Positions 1 to 7,934 of a stretch of DNA of 64,000 nucleotides are shown here, in pieces. The translations under genes and the position numbers were made by a program. How positions within the stretch are numbered: the stretch's first letter is position 1; every line of letters begins with the position of its first letter. This stretch comes from Caldilinea sp. CFX5 (GTDB lineage: Bacteria > Chloroflexota > Anaerolineae > Caldilineales > Caldilineaceae), in the NCBI GenBank assembly GCA_021405325.1, contig QWII01000006.1:284550-348549 (forward strand), given 5' to 3'. The notes beneath the pieces were generated by a model, which worked only from the letters and a program-made list of their open reading frames with translations, did no database searches and was not told the DNA's origin.

Positions 1-666
1 GGCAACGCGCGCGGCCTCAACATCGCGTTTGGCCAACGCATCGACAATGTTGACATGCCACTGGTAAATTTCCATGAGATTCGGATTCGAGGGCACCGCT
101 GCATGGCGCCGCGCCTGGGAGAAGACCATCCAAAAGACATCGACCACTTTACCCACACTGCGGTTTTTAACATTCGCCCACAGTGTGCGATGGAAGAGCC
201 GATCTTCTTCCGTGTAATCTTCACCACGTACGATCGGTGTACGCATCCGCTCAAGGATGGCATAGAGTTGTTGCAACTGCTCCTCGGTGACGGACGCGAC
301 AGCCTGGTCGATCATGCTGTGTTCAATGTGGAAGCGCAGTTCGAGAATATCAGCCAGATCTTTGAGATCAAACATCAGACCGTAGGCCAGATTTTCGAGC
401 AGCGGGTCAAAAGAGAAGTTGCGGACAAAGAGGCCGGCGCCGGTGCGCGCTTCCACAATCCCCAGCGTTTCTAACGATTTGACCGCCTCGCGCACGGAGT
501 TGCGACTGACGCCAAGCTGCTCGGCCAGTTCAGTTTCCGGCGGGAGCGCATCCCCCGGCATCAAGGCATGTTCAAGAATGTAGGATTTGACCTCATCCTG
601 TACGGCTTGATAGAGCAACTGTGGTCGCTTTAATTTGCGATTTTCGAATTTTGGTTTGGAAAACAT
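1..666 (-). CDS. GntR-family transcriptional regulator with FCD domain (3' end cut by window edge)
   Basis: Reading the minus strand from the ATG at 666-664 gives 222 open codons running off the left edge. The first about 75 residues form a winged-helix GntR DNA-binding domain (LAEQLGVSRNSVREA is the recognition helix region). The rest is an all-helical FCD ligand domain, with LRFHIEHSMIDQAV and DRLFHRTLWANV matching the conserved Asp/His-rich segments that usually bind a metal and an organic acid. Two ATGs just upstream are out of frame, so 666 is the start. It is divergent from the aldo/keto reductase at 1013, and a perfect palindrome lies 24 bases upstream of its start, so autoregulation and control of the catabolic genes to the right are likely (inference). 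The ligand is unknown. Confidence 0.9.
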   Translation of the reverse strand, partial: MFSKPKFENRKLKRPQLLYQAVQDEVKSYILEHALMPGDALPPETELAEQLGVSRNSVREAVKSLETLGIVEARTGAGLFVRNFSFDPLLENLAYGLMFDLKDLADILELRFHIEHSMIDQAVASVTEEQLQQLYAILERMRTPIVRGEDYTEEDRLFHRTLWANVKNRSVGKVVDVFWMVFSQARRHAAVPSNPNLMEIYQWHVNIVDALAKRDVEAARVA

Positions 667-689
667 AGGCATCCATTTTCATGACTAGC

Positions 690-714
690 TTATGGTACAG
701 AGCTTGTACCATAA
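690..714. promoter_or_regulatory. Perfect palindrome, candidate operator of the GntR/FCD regulator
   Basis: TTATGGTACA and TGTACCATAA are exact reverse complements separated by GAGCT. FCD-type GntR regulators typically bind short palindromes with a TGGT..ACCA shape, and the match and position (24 bases upstream of the regulator start) fit. That this regulator is the one that binds is inference. Confidence 0.65.
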
Positions 715-924
715 ATGACGTAGTTGATTTCGTACCGCGAACGATTTCACAAGGCAACGCTGCCCTACCTACCCTAAGACTTTTGGAATTGGAATTTGGC
801 GATTTGTGCAGGCAATGTCATTCAGACCATAAATCTGGATGGCGCTTTGTTGGACGTGGCTTGAAGGTAAGAGAGCGGCGGTGCAACTCATTTTTCCATT
901 TGTCCTGGCACAAAACTGCAATTA

Positions 925-947
925 TTATATCCAATTGTAGGATATAA
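925..947. promoter_or_regulatory. Perfect AT-rich palindrome upstream of the aldo/keto reductase
   Basis: TTATATCC and GGATATAA are exact reverse complements with a 7-base centre. The site ends 65 bases before the aldo/keto reductase start, where an operator or promoter would be expected. Its sequence differs from the 690-714 palindrome, so it may serve a different regulator. Confidence 0.45.
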
Positions 948-1012
948 GGAAATTATTACCACCGTTAGTGCAATTAAACGGTAAGGATGATTGTAGTTGA
1001 GGATAAAGACAA

Positions 1013-1969
1013 ATGATCGAGATGACTTATCGCACCCTTGGCCGCACGCAACTGGCTGTCTCCGCCCTGGCGCTGGGGACGGTAGAACTGGGGATGGATT
1101 ACGGCATCGCCGCCTCCGGCCATTTTACACGCCCGGCGGAAACAGCAGCGATTGACCTGGTTCATGCCGCCCTGGCTGCCGGCGTTACGTTTATTGACAC
1201 GGCCCGCGCCTATGGCGAAAGCGAAGCCGTTCTCGGCAAGGCGCTACGTGGCCGGCGTGATCAAGTCGTGCTGGCGACAAAAGTCGGCCTGCATCGCTCC
1301 GATGGTTCGCTGCCAACCGGGGCGACGTTGCGCGGAGAAATGCTTGCCTCGTTGGAAACCAGCTTACGTCTATTGCAAACCGATTGGGTGGATCTCTGGC
1401 AGATCCACAATGTTGATGGCGCTGTGCTGGCGCGCCATGACGAGCTTGCCGCTATCTTCGCCGCGGTGAAGGCGAATGGCAAAGTACGGGCGGTGGGCGG
1501 CTCGTTCTACGGTGCAGAGTTGCCACAGCAGGCGCTTGGCTTTGATCTGTTTGATGTAATTCAAGTGACCTACTCCGTTTTCGACCAACGGCTGGCCGAT
1601 CAGGTTTTACCATTGGCGCAAGCCCAAAATGTTGGTGTGATGGTGCGCTCGGTGTTGCTCAAAGGCGCGTTAACGGAGCGCGCCGACTATCTGCCGGATC
1701 ACTTGGAGACCCTACGCGCGCGCGCCCGCGCCTATCGCCAACTGGTCGCTGCGCAGGGGCAGGGCTTGACGCCGGCGCAGGTTGCCATTGCCTTTGCCCT
1801 GGCCCACCCGCAGATTAGCTCGGTGCTGGTCGGCATTCGCAGCCTGGAAGAGCTGACCGAAAATCTGCCGGCCTTGACGGCCACGCTACCCGCTGCCTTG
1901 CTGGCGCAGTTATCCACCTTGCGCATTGATGAAGAAAAACTGATCAACCCTGGGCTGTGGGGCATATAG
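1013..1969 (+). CDS. Aldo/keto reductase family oxidoreductase
   Basis: This 318-residue protein has the full aldo/keto reductase layout: an NADPH-dependent TIM barrel, expected to be cytosolic. The catalytic tetrad is visible as Asp62 and Tyr67 (in FIDTARAYGESEAVLG), Lys90 (ATKVGLH) and His132 (WQIHNVD). The C-terminal cofactor-binding stretch (SSVLVGIRSLEELTEN) is present. The opening MTYRTLGRTQLAVSALALG resembles the D-threo-aldose / L-galactose / L-fucose dehydrogenase branch, but the substrate cannot be read from sequence. The start at 1013 has GAGG ten bases upstream; an in-frame ATG at 1022 is possible. It is the first gene to the right of the regulator. Confidence 0.9.
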   Translation: MIEMTYRTLGRTQLAVSALALGTVELGMDYGIAASGHFTRPAETAAIDLVHAALAAGVTFIDTARAYGESEAVLGKALRGRRDQVVLATKVGLHRSDGSLPTGATLRGEMLASLETSLRLLQTDWVDLWQIHNVDGAVLARHDELAAIFAAVKANGKVRAVGGSFYGAELPQQALGFDLFDVIQVTYSVFDQRLADQVLPLAQAQNVGVMVRSVLLKGALTERADYLPDHLETLRARARAYRQLVAAQGQGLTPAQVAIAFALAHPQISSVLVGIRSLEELTENLPALTATLPAALLAQLSTLRIDEEKLINPGLWGI

Positions 1970-1974
1970 CCGGG

Positions 1975-2003
1975 TTGGCGTCTTTGCGGCGCTGTAGTAT
2001 AAT
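1975..2003 (+). promoter_or_regulatory. Candidate sigma70-type promoter for the dehydrogenase at 2279
   Basis: TTGGCG at 1975-1980 and a perfect TATAAT at 1998-2003 are separated by exactly 17 bases. It lies just after the aldo/keto reductase stop and would give a leader of about 270 bases. Confidence 0.6.
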
Positions 2004-2056
2004 AGGATAAAATTTTCCTAGAAACGATGGCGGCGTAGTCAGGCCACCCTGCCCTG

Positions 2057-2135
2057 AAAACAACAAGGATTTCGCAGATTATACAGATGAATTTGCAATA
2101 TAAAGCTTTGAAATCTGCGGCATCCCTGTTGTTTT
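2057..2135. repeat. Imperfect inverted repeat in leader
   Basis: Positions 2057-2080 and 2112-2135 are reverse complements over 24 bases with three mismatches, around a 31-base loop. It belongs to the intergenic hairpins seen throughout the GC-rich parts of this window. Confidence 0.6.
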
Positions 2136-2278
2136 CATTGGCTGTGGCGCACAATGGTGCATGGCTCCTTCCTAGAAGCGGCAACTACCGCCTGGTCATA
2201 TCAAGTGGTTTCCGCCGCTTCCAGGAAGCGTGGCCGCCCCAACCCTTGCGCCGCCATCGCAAAAGAAATAGAGGCAGC

Positions 2279-3310
2279 ATGAAAATCGCCATTCTCTACG
2301 GCCCGCGTGATTTGCGCATTGAAGAGGAAGCACTCGATACAAGCCACCTGCAACCCGATGAAATCTGGGTCGAAACGCGCATCTCGGCCTTGAAGATCGG
2401 CACCGATCGCGGCAACTATGAGGGCGCCGAACGGGTGCCGGGCGCGCCGGACTATCCGCGTTGGGTCGGGGACAGCAATTTAGGCATTGTCCGGGGTGTG
2501 GGCAGTGCTGTGACACGCGTACAGGTGGGGGATCGCATTGTGACTCGCCAACCGCACCAATCCGCATATATTACCCAGGAATCGGCCAGCATCGTCAAAG
2601 TGCCGACGGGGGTGGCGGATGAAGACGCCGTCTATGCGCATCTCTACGCCCTGAGTGCGCACTGCTATCACAAGGCCCATTTCAAGGCCGGCGAAACGGT
2701 GGCCGTGGTCGGCTTGGGCACGTTAGGACTAGGCGCCGTGGCGATTGGCCCGCTCTTTGGCGCTCGGGTCGTCGCCATCGGCAATGACGCTTTCCGCCTG
2801 GATCTGGCCCGGCAGATGGGCGCTCATGCCACTCTGCTTTACAATGACCCAGAATTACAGGCGAAATTGCACGAATTTAGCAATGGCGACGGCATTGATC
2901 TCGTTGTGTTGACCGCCAACCCCTGGCCGGCCTACCGCACTGCCGTCGAGATTGTGCGCCCCAATGGCCGCGTCTCGATTGTCAGCCTGCTGGGCCGCGG
3001 CGAAGCCGACCTTGATTTTAACCCCCTCTCGATGCAATACTTCTACATCAAAGGCATCTCGTTGATCGCCGTCTCCGGCCCTGCTGGTTATCTTTACCCG
3101 AATGACAGCGGCCACCCGCAACTGACCAGCGATCACTACCATGCCGACCGCAACGCTGCCCATATTCTGTCCCTGATGGCGGACGGCAAACTAGAACCAA
3201 AGCGCTTGATCACCCACCGCTTCCATTACCGCGAGATGGCAAAAGCCTACGAGATGGCCTACGCGCGTGAAAAGGCGATGTTGGGGGTGATCTTCACCTG
3301 GCAAGATTAA
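2279..3310 (+). CDS. Medium-chain (MDR) alcohol dehydrogenase-like oxidoreductase, lacking visible zinc ligands
   Basis: This 343-residue protein has an N-terminal GroES-like fold and a central Rossmann fold with VAVVGLGTLGLGAVAIG (about 141-157). The usual catalytic-zinc Cys and the four-Cys structural zinc loop are not seen: the segment after GDRIVTR reads QPHQSAYITQ. It is therefore probably a zinc-independent NAD(P)-dependent member. ATG 2279 is chosen because AGAGGC lies just upstream and family similarity starts there. It sits between an aldo/keto reductase and an M81 peptidase, so a step in the same catabolic route is likely (inference). The substrate is unknown. Confidence 0.82.
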   Translation: MKIAILYGPRDLRIEEEALDTSHLQPDEIWVETRISALKIGTDRGNYEGAERVPGAPDYPRWVGDSNLGIVRGVGSAVTRVQVGDRIVTRQPHQSAYITQESASIVKVPTGVADEDAVYAHLYALSAHCYHKAHFKAGETVAVVGLGTLGLGAVAIGPLFGARVVAIGNDAFRLDLARQMGAHATLLYNDPELQAKLHEFSNGDGIDLVVLTANPWPAYRTAVEIVRPNGRVSIVSLLGRGEADLDFNPLSMQYFYIKGISLIAVSGPAGYLYPNDSGHPQLTSDHYHADRNAAHILSLMADGKLEPKRLITHRFHYREMAKAYEMAYAREKAMLGVIFTWQD

Positions 3311-3326
3311 GGCGTGATTCGTGCTA

Positions 3327-3421
3327 CGTGATTCGTGAGACGTGACTGTGTTATGAAGGCGCTGTGCGGTTCTAACTTCGTTCACGGCCAATATTTCACG
3401 AATCACGTCTCACGAATCACG
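3327..3421. repeat. Perfect 19-bp inverted repeat made of CGTGATTCGTGA-type words
   Basis: 3327-3345 and 3403-3421 are exact reverse complements. Each arm is built from near-tandem words such as CGTGATTCGTGA and ACGTGA. The second arm ends directly before the Shine-Dalgarno AAAGGAA of the next gene. The same word family appears at 4931-4956, 7803-7837 and 59182-59207. Confidence 0.8.
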
Positions 3422-3434
3422 GAAAGGAATTTCT

Positions 3435-4901
3435 ATGCGTATTGTCACCGGCTGTATCAGCCACGAATCCAGCACCTTTACGCCGGTCGCCACCACCTGG
3501 GAGAGCTTTTTTGAACGCTTTGGCGATGTGCGCGGCGCGGCCATTATTGAGAAATTCCGCGGCACCAATACCCCCACCGGCGGTTTTATTGAGGGCGCCG
3601 ACGTGCATGGCTTTGAACTGATTCCCACCATTTTTGCTGAAGCGCACCCTAGCGGCCCGGCGCCCCGCCCGGTCTTTGATCGCCTGGTCAGCGAATTACT
3701 GGCCGGCATTGCCGCCGCTGGTGCGATTGATGGCGTGCTACTTGAATTGCACGGCGCAATGGTGGCGGAGGGGGTCGATGACGGCGAAGGGCATATCTTG
3801 GCGGCTGTGCGCGAGCTAGTCGGGCCGCAAATCCCCATTGTCGTCCAGTTGGACATTCATTCCAGCATTTCCCAGCGCATGGTTGACATGGCCGATGTGT
3901 TGATTGGCCGTGAAAGCTACCCCGAAATCGACATGGCGGCGCGTGGCCGGGAGTGCGCCGATGTTTTGGTACGCATCCTGACCCAAGGGGTGCGTCCAAC
4001 CATGGCCCTCCACCGCCTGCCCATGATCTGGGGTATGAATCAAGTGACCGCCCATTCGCCCATGAAGGAAGCGATTGCTGAATTACATCGCATCGAAGCG
4101 CAACCAGGCGTGGTCTGCGGCTCCATTGCGACCGGTTTCCCGCTTTCTGATGTGCCCGATATGGGATCTTCGGTCTACATTGTCACCGACAACGATCAAG
4201 CGCTGGCGCAACGCTATGCCGACGAACTAGCCGCCTGGATTTGGGAACGGCGCGCCAGTTGGCAACTGCCCATGCCCAGCACCGCCGCGGCCTTGGCCGA
4301 TGCGCAAAAACAGGGGCGCTACCCGGTCATCTTTGCTGACCGCAATGACAACCCCGGTGGTGGCTCACCAGGGGATAGCACCGGCGTCTTACGCACCTTC
4401 ATCGCCGCCGGGTTAGAAGATGCCTGTGTTCTCTACATTGTCGATCCCGAAGCGGTGGCCCAATGTCACCAGGCTGGCGTCGGCGCCACCTTGACCCTGG
4501 ATGTCGGCGCTAAGTCGTCACCGTTGCAAGGCGAACCGGTGCGCATGACCGTCGAGGTGATGGCTTGCTCTGATGGCCGTTTTTACTATGATGGCCCGAT
4601 GTATGCCGGCTTGGAATGTGATATGGGACCCTCGGCTCACATCCGGCAAGGCAGCATCCATGTCATCTTGACCAACGGTCGCGACCAACCCTTTGACACT
4701 GCCTTTGCCCGCAGTTTGGGGCTTGAGCCGCGCCAGATGCGCTACATCGCCGTCAAATCCGCTGCCCACTTTCGCGCCGCCTTTGAACCGTGGGCCGGCG
4801 CGATTTACGTTGTTTCGGAGCCAAGCGTTCACAGCGCCGACACCGGCACCTTGACCTATCAACATTTGGGGCGGAAACTATATCCCTTTGATCCGCTTTA
4901 G
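3435..4901 (+). CDS. M81 family metallopeptidase (MlrC / microcystinase C-like)
   Basis: At 488 residues this is full length for the M81 family (N-terminal DUF1485 plus C-terminal MlrC domain). Signature segments are CISHESSTFTP (7-17), LHGAM (105-109), DDGEG (115-119), LDIHSSIS (139-146) and DNPGGGSPGD (about 305-314). MlrC is the zinc peptidase that acts late in microcystin breakdown by sphingomonads. Most family members are unstudied and are found next to peptide importers in many bacteria, as here. AAAGGAA precedes the ATG. The substrate is inferred only as a small, probably unusual peptide or amide. Confidence 0.9.
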   Translation: MRIVTGCISHESSTFTPVATTWESFFERFGDVRGAAIIEKFRGTNTPTGGFIEGADVHGFELIPTIFAEAHPSGPAPRPVFDRLVSELLAGIAAAGAIDGVLLELHGAMVAEGVDDGEGHILAAVRELVGPQIPIVVQLDIHSSISQRMVDMADVLIGRESYPEIDMAARGRECADVLVRILTQGVRPTMALHRLPMIWGMNQVTAHSPMKEAIAELHRIEAQPGVVCGSIATGFPLSDVPDMGSSVYIVTDNDQALAQRYADELAAWIWERRASWQLPMPSTAAALADAQKQGRYPVIFADRNDNPGGGSPGDSTGVLRTFIAAGLEDACVLYIVDPEAVAQCHQAGVGATLTLDVGAKSSPLQGEPVRMTVEVMACSDGRFYYDGPMYAGLECDMGPSAHIRQGSIHVILTNGRDQPFDTAFARSLGLEPRQMRYIAVKSAAHFRAAFEPWAGAIYVVSEPSVHSADTGTLTYQHLGRKLYPFDPL

Positions 4902-4930
4902 GCTATGCCAAGCTAATTATTATACGCGCT

Positions 4931-4956
4931 TACGTGTTGCGTGTTGCGTGAACTGT
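4931..4956. repeat. Intergenic repeat, exact inverted copy of 59182-59207
   Basis: These 26 bases, built from CGTGTTG / CGTGAAC words, are identical to the reverse complement of 59182-59207 in another spacer 54 kb away. They lie between the M81 peptidase stop and the binding-protein gene. Confidence 0.85.
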
Positions 4957-5058
4957 CCAATTGGTGTCATCCATGAATGATTTGGTTTGGCCCTAAGGGG
5001 CCCAACCAACAGACTAACCAACAAACTAACCAATCAATCGACTGCAAAGGAACAAGCA

Positions 5059-6675
5059 ATGAACAATCGCATCCCTTCCACTCCCCTGTTGCACCGCACC
5101 ACCCTTACCCGGCGGCAGTTGCTCAAAGCCGGCGCTGGCAGCATGAGCGCGCTCACCTTATTGGGGCTGGCCGGTTGTCAAGCCGTTGCCCCTGGGGCCG
5201 CGCCGGCTGGCGAAACCACCGGCGCGACCGGCCCCAGCAAATTGACCATCGGCTATGACGGCGATATTATCAAGCTCGATCCCGGCATCCAGCAGACCGG
5301 CAACGACTGGCCCCCGGCGGCGCTGGTCTACAATCGCCTGGTCGAGTATGACAACACGATGATGAATCCCGTCCCCAGCCTGGCCGAGTCTTGGACGGTT
5401 TCGGATGACGGCTTGACCTATACCTTCCAGTTGCGCCAGGGGGTCAAGTTCCACAGCGGGCGCGAAGTGACCGCCGAGGATGTGGCCTACACGTTCACGC
5501 GCAATTTTGAGATCGGCCCCAAGGGGCGTTTTGCCGGCTATATGTTGGCTGTTGACACCTTTGAGGCGACGGGGACGCACGAGTTTATCATTCATTTGAA
5601 GCAACAAGATGTGACCTTCTTCCCCAATCTGGCCGTGATGGCGGCCTCGATTGTGGACAAGGAGACGATTGACCAAGTGGAGACACACCCGATTGGCTCC
5701 GGCCCCTATGAATTTGTCGAATGGGTGCCGGGGGAACGCGTCGTCTATCGCAAGTTCAAAGAGTACTGGAACCAGGACCAACTGGCGCAGTGGCCGGATG
5801 AAATTGTCACCATCCCCATCCCCGAAGTACAGACGCGGATTGCCAACTTGCAGAGCGGTCAGGTGGACATTGCCACCAATATTCCCCCGGAGTTTTTCGA
5901 GCAGATCAGCAGCGACCCCAATTTGCAACTGTTGGGGCAAGAAGTTTCGGCCTCCTATCTCTGCTTGATCTTTAGCAATGAGCGGCCACCCTTCCAGGAT
6001 AACAAACTGCTGCGCCAAGCCATTGCCCGCGCCATTGACAAAGAGGCGATCCTGCAAAATGTCTTCTTTGGTTCCGGCGAAACCCAGTGTAATCTCATCC
6101 CCTCCACCCACTGGGCCTACAGCGAACTTGCCTGCCCCACTCGTGATCTCGATGAGGCGCGCCGCTTGCTGGCCGAGTCCGGCTTTGACCCCGCCACCAA
6201 GATCACCTTCCGCACCTTTACGGGGCAGGAATTTGGCGTGCCGGTGGCCGAAATCATCCAGAGCAACCTGGCCGAGATTGGGTTGAATGTGGAGATCGAG
6301 CCGCTGGAGTGGGCCTTCTATGTCGAAGATGCCTGGGTGGGCCGCAACTTTGAGATGACGCTGGCCTGGTACACCCGCGAGATCGACCCCGATGGCCTCT
6401 TTAGCAGTGTGCTGCGCAAAGAGCAGGGCAATAACCCTATGCGCTACTTCAATCAGCAGGTGGAAGATCTCTTTGACCAGGGCAAAGCCACCGCCGACCG
6501 CGAAGAACGCAAGAAGATTTACGAAGAACTGATGAACATCGCCATCCTGGACGACACCCCGCTGGTCAAACTCAAGAGTATGGAGATCAAGTGGGCGGCC
6601 AACAAGAAAGTGGCAGGTTTTACCATCCTGCCCAAGGGCTACCCTAACTTCTATGATTGGCAATGGGTCGGCTAG
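5059..6675 (+). CDS. ABC transporter substrate-binding protein, peptide type (SBP_bac_5), lipoprotein
   Basis: This 538-residue protein has a bacterial type-5 solute-binding fold as in DppA/OppA: LAESWTVSDDGLTYTFQLRQ then VKFHSGREVTAEDVAYTF near the N-terminus, and AIDKEAILQNVFFG in the middle. The N-terminus carries a twin-arginine signal (TRRQLLKAG, Arg18-Arg19) and a lipobox LAGC with Cys40, so it should be exported folded and lipid-anchored outside the membrane. ATG 5059 is chosen over an upstream in-frame extension because AAAGG lies 9 bases before it and the signal peptide starts there. Two permeases follow. It would bind a short peptide or similar ligand. Confidence 0.93.
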   Translation: MNNRIPSTPLLHRTTLTRRQLLKAGAGSMSALTLLGLAGCQAVAPGAAPAGETTGATGPSKLTIGYDGDIIKLDPGIQQTGNDWPPAALVYNRLVEYDNTMMNPVPSLAESWTVSDDGLTYTFQLRQGVKFHSGREVTAEDVAYTFTRNFEIGPKGRFAGYMLAVDTFEATGTHEFIIHLKQQDVTFFPNLAVMAASIVDKETIDQVETHPIGSGPYEFVEWVPGERVVYRKFKEYWNQDQLAQWPDEIVTIPIPEVQTRIANLQSGQVDIATNIPPEFFEQISSDPNLQLLGQEVSASYLCLIFSNERPPFQDNKLLRQAIARAIDKEAILQNVFFGSGETQCNLIPSTHWAYSELACPTRDLDEARRLLAESGFDPATKITFRTFTGQEFGVPVAEIIQSNLAEIGLNVEIEPLEWAFYVEDAWVGRNFEMTLAWYTREIDPDGLFSSVLRKEQGNNPMRYFNQQVEDLFDQGKATADREERKKIYEELMNIAILDDTPLVKLKSMEIKWAANKKVAGFTILPKGYPNFYDWQWVG

Positions 6676-6677
6676 AG

Positions 6678-6833
6678 GATGACAAGGTGAAGGGGTGACA
6701 AGGTGACAAGGTGAAGACTTAAGGTAACTACTCAGTTCCTAGCCAGTCCATGACTGACCAGGAACTGAGTAGTTACGACTTAAGGGTGTGATTTGACGAC
6801 TACGTCACCCTGTCACCTTGTCACCTTGTCATC
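6678..6833. repeat. Nested inverted repeat with GTGACAAG tandem outer arms
   Basis: The outer arms (6694-6714 and 6813-6833, 20 of 21 matching) are tandem copies of GGTGACAA. The outermost 13 bases at 6678-6690 also pair with 6821-6833. Inside lies an unrelated perfect 17-bp hairpin, 6723-6739 against 6759-6775. The structure fills the spacer between the binding-protein stop and the permease Shine-Dalgarno, and could attenuate or stabilise the operon mRNA (inference). Confidence 0.8.
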
Positions 6834-6850
6834 AAGCAGGGGGCTACGTC

Positions 6851-7795
6851 ATGCAACAATACATCCTGCGCCGGTTGGTGCAGATGATCTTTGTGCTTTT
6901 TCTCTTTTCGATGGTGGTCTTTACGGTGTTGCGCCTGGTGCCGGGGGATCCGGTGGCGGCGCAACTGGGGTTGGAGGCCAGTCAGGAAGCGTATGATCAA
7001 TTGCGCCGCGAGATGGGGTTGGACAAGCCCATCTATGTGCAATATGGCATCTGGCTGGGAGACGTTGTGCGCGGGGATTTTGGCACATCCTGGCGTTCGC
7101 ACCAGACCGCACTCTCGCTGATTCAGCGGCGCTTTCCGGCCACCATCTGGCTCACGGTGGCGTCGATTGGGATTGGTTTGCTGATTAGCGTGCCGCTGGG
7201 CATTATTTCCGGGGTGCGCCCCCGTTCGGCGTTGGCCCATGTCGCCACCTTCTTCTCGTTGGTGGGGATCGCTCTGCCGAGCTTCTGGCTGGGGTTGATG
7301 TTGCTGCTGACGCTGGCGGTCTCCTTGCGCTGGTTGCCGCCATCGGGCTACATTTCGCCGTTGATCGACCCGGTGCTGGGGCTGAAATTTCTGACCATGC
7401 CGGCGATCACCCTGGGCATTGGCCTGGCCGCGCCCTTGACCCGCTTTATCCGGTCGGGGATGTTGGATGTGATGAATACCGATTATGTCCGCACGGCTCG
7501 CGCCAAAGGCTTGGTGGAGCGGCTGGTCATCTTGCGCCACGCCCTCAAAAATGCCATGCTCTCAGTGGTGACGATCTTTGGCGTCCTCCTGGGCAGCCTG
7601 CTGGGCGGCTCGATTATCACCGAATCGGTCTTCAACTGGCCGGGCATCGGCACGCTGCTGCTACAAGCGATCCAACAGCGCGATTATGGCATTGTTCAGG
7701 GGGTGGTTCTTTTTATCTCGTTAATCTTTATGATTGTCAACCTGCTGGTGGATCTGACCTATGCCTATCTCGACCCCCGTATTCGCTATCAGTAG
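6851..7795 (+). CDS. ABC transporter permease, peptide type (DppB-like)
   Basis: This 314-residue inner-membrane protein has about six hydrophobic segments, beginning QMIFVLFLFSMVVFTVL. LVPGDPVAAQLG follows the first helix, as in DppB/OppB/GsiC. The cytoplasmic EAA loop that contacts the ATPase is visible as DYVRTARAKGL. ATG 6851 is preceded by AGGGGG; frames open further upstream run into the inverted repeat. It pairs with the permease at 7935 to form the channel for the upstream binding protein. No ATPase gene is present nearby. Confidence 0.92.
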   Translation: MQQYILRRLVQMIFVLFLFSMVVFTVLRLVPGDPVAAQLGLEASQEAYDQLRREMGLDKPIYVQYGIWLGDVVRGDFGTSWRSHQTALSLIQRRFPATIWLTVASIGIGLLISVPLGIISGVRPRSALAHVATFFSLVGIALPSFWLGLMLLLTLAVSLRWLPPSGYISPLIDPVLGLKFLTMPAITLGIGLAAPLTRFIRSGMLDVMNTDYVRTARAKGLVERLVILRHALKNAMLSVVTIFGVLLGSLLGGSIITESVFNWPGIGTLLLQAIQQRDYGIVQGVVLFISLIFMIVNLLVDLTYAYLDPRIRYQ

Positions 7796-7876
7796 GGGCG
7801 GGTGCGTGATTCGTGAAACGTGATGCGTGTTGCGTGATCTCGATCCACGCATTCACTATCCGTCGGGCTTGGTGCG
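7767..7876 (+). repeat. Diverged 40-base direct duplication of the permease gene end
   Basis: 7767-7806 (last codons, stop and start of the spacer of the upstream permease) and 7837-7876 align over 40 bases with about ten mismatches and the same flanks (ATCTCGA ... GGTGCG). Between them lie CGTGATTCGTGA-type words (7803-7837). It looks like an old tandem duplication around the word repeat. Confidence 0.6.
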
Positions 7877-7934
7877 AGCAAACGACAGCATAGACCCGTC
7901 CTGTAGGGACGCCTGAGTTTAGAGCGGAGTTATT

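Larger units (their letters stand above)
667..1012. other. Regulatory intergenic region between divergent genes
   Basis: This 346-base gap separates the GntR-type regulator from the aldo/keto reductase. It holds two perfect inverted repeats (690-714 and 925-947), one near each start, and is AT-rich in its last 110 bases. An open frame at 681-947 has no recognisable protein character and overlaps the first palindrome, so I do not call it a gene. I could not pick a convincing -35/-10 pair. Confidence 0.6.
1970..2278. other. Intergenic region with promoter and imperfect inverted repeat
   Basis: This 309-base gap contains a good sigma70-type promoter at 1975-2003 and an imperfect 24-base inverted repeat (2057-2080 against 2112-2135). 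The frame of the following dehydrogenase is open back to 2087, but that upstream part has no dehydrogenase similarity and crosses the inverted repeat, so I treat it as untranslated leader. Confidence 0.55.

Noticed and set aside
681..947. 88-codon open frame between the regulator and the aldo/keto reductase
   Set aside because: It overlaps both operator palindromes, has no Shine-Dalgarno and shows no protein family character.
2087..2278. N-terminal extension of the MDR dehydrogenase
   Set aside because: Family similarity starts at ATG 2279, which has a Shine-Dalgarno; the extension crosses an inverted repeat and has no dehydrogenase features.
5158..6663. Long open frame (501 codons) on the minus strand opposite the binding-protein gene
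   Set aside because: It is the complement of a well-supported SBP gene, has low-complexity His/Gln/Gly-rich composition and no recognisable domain; a GC-rich shadow.
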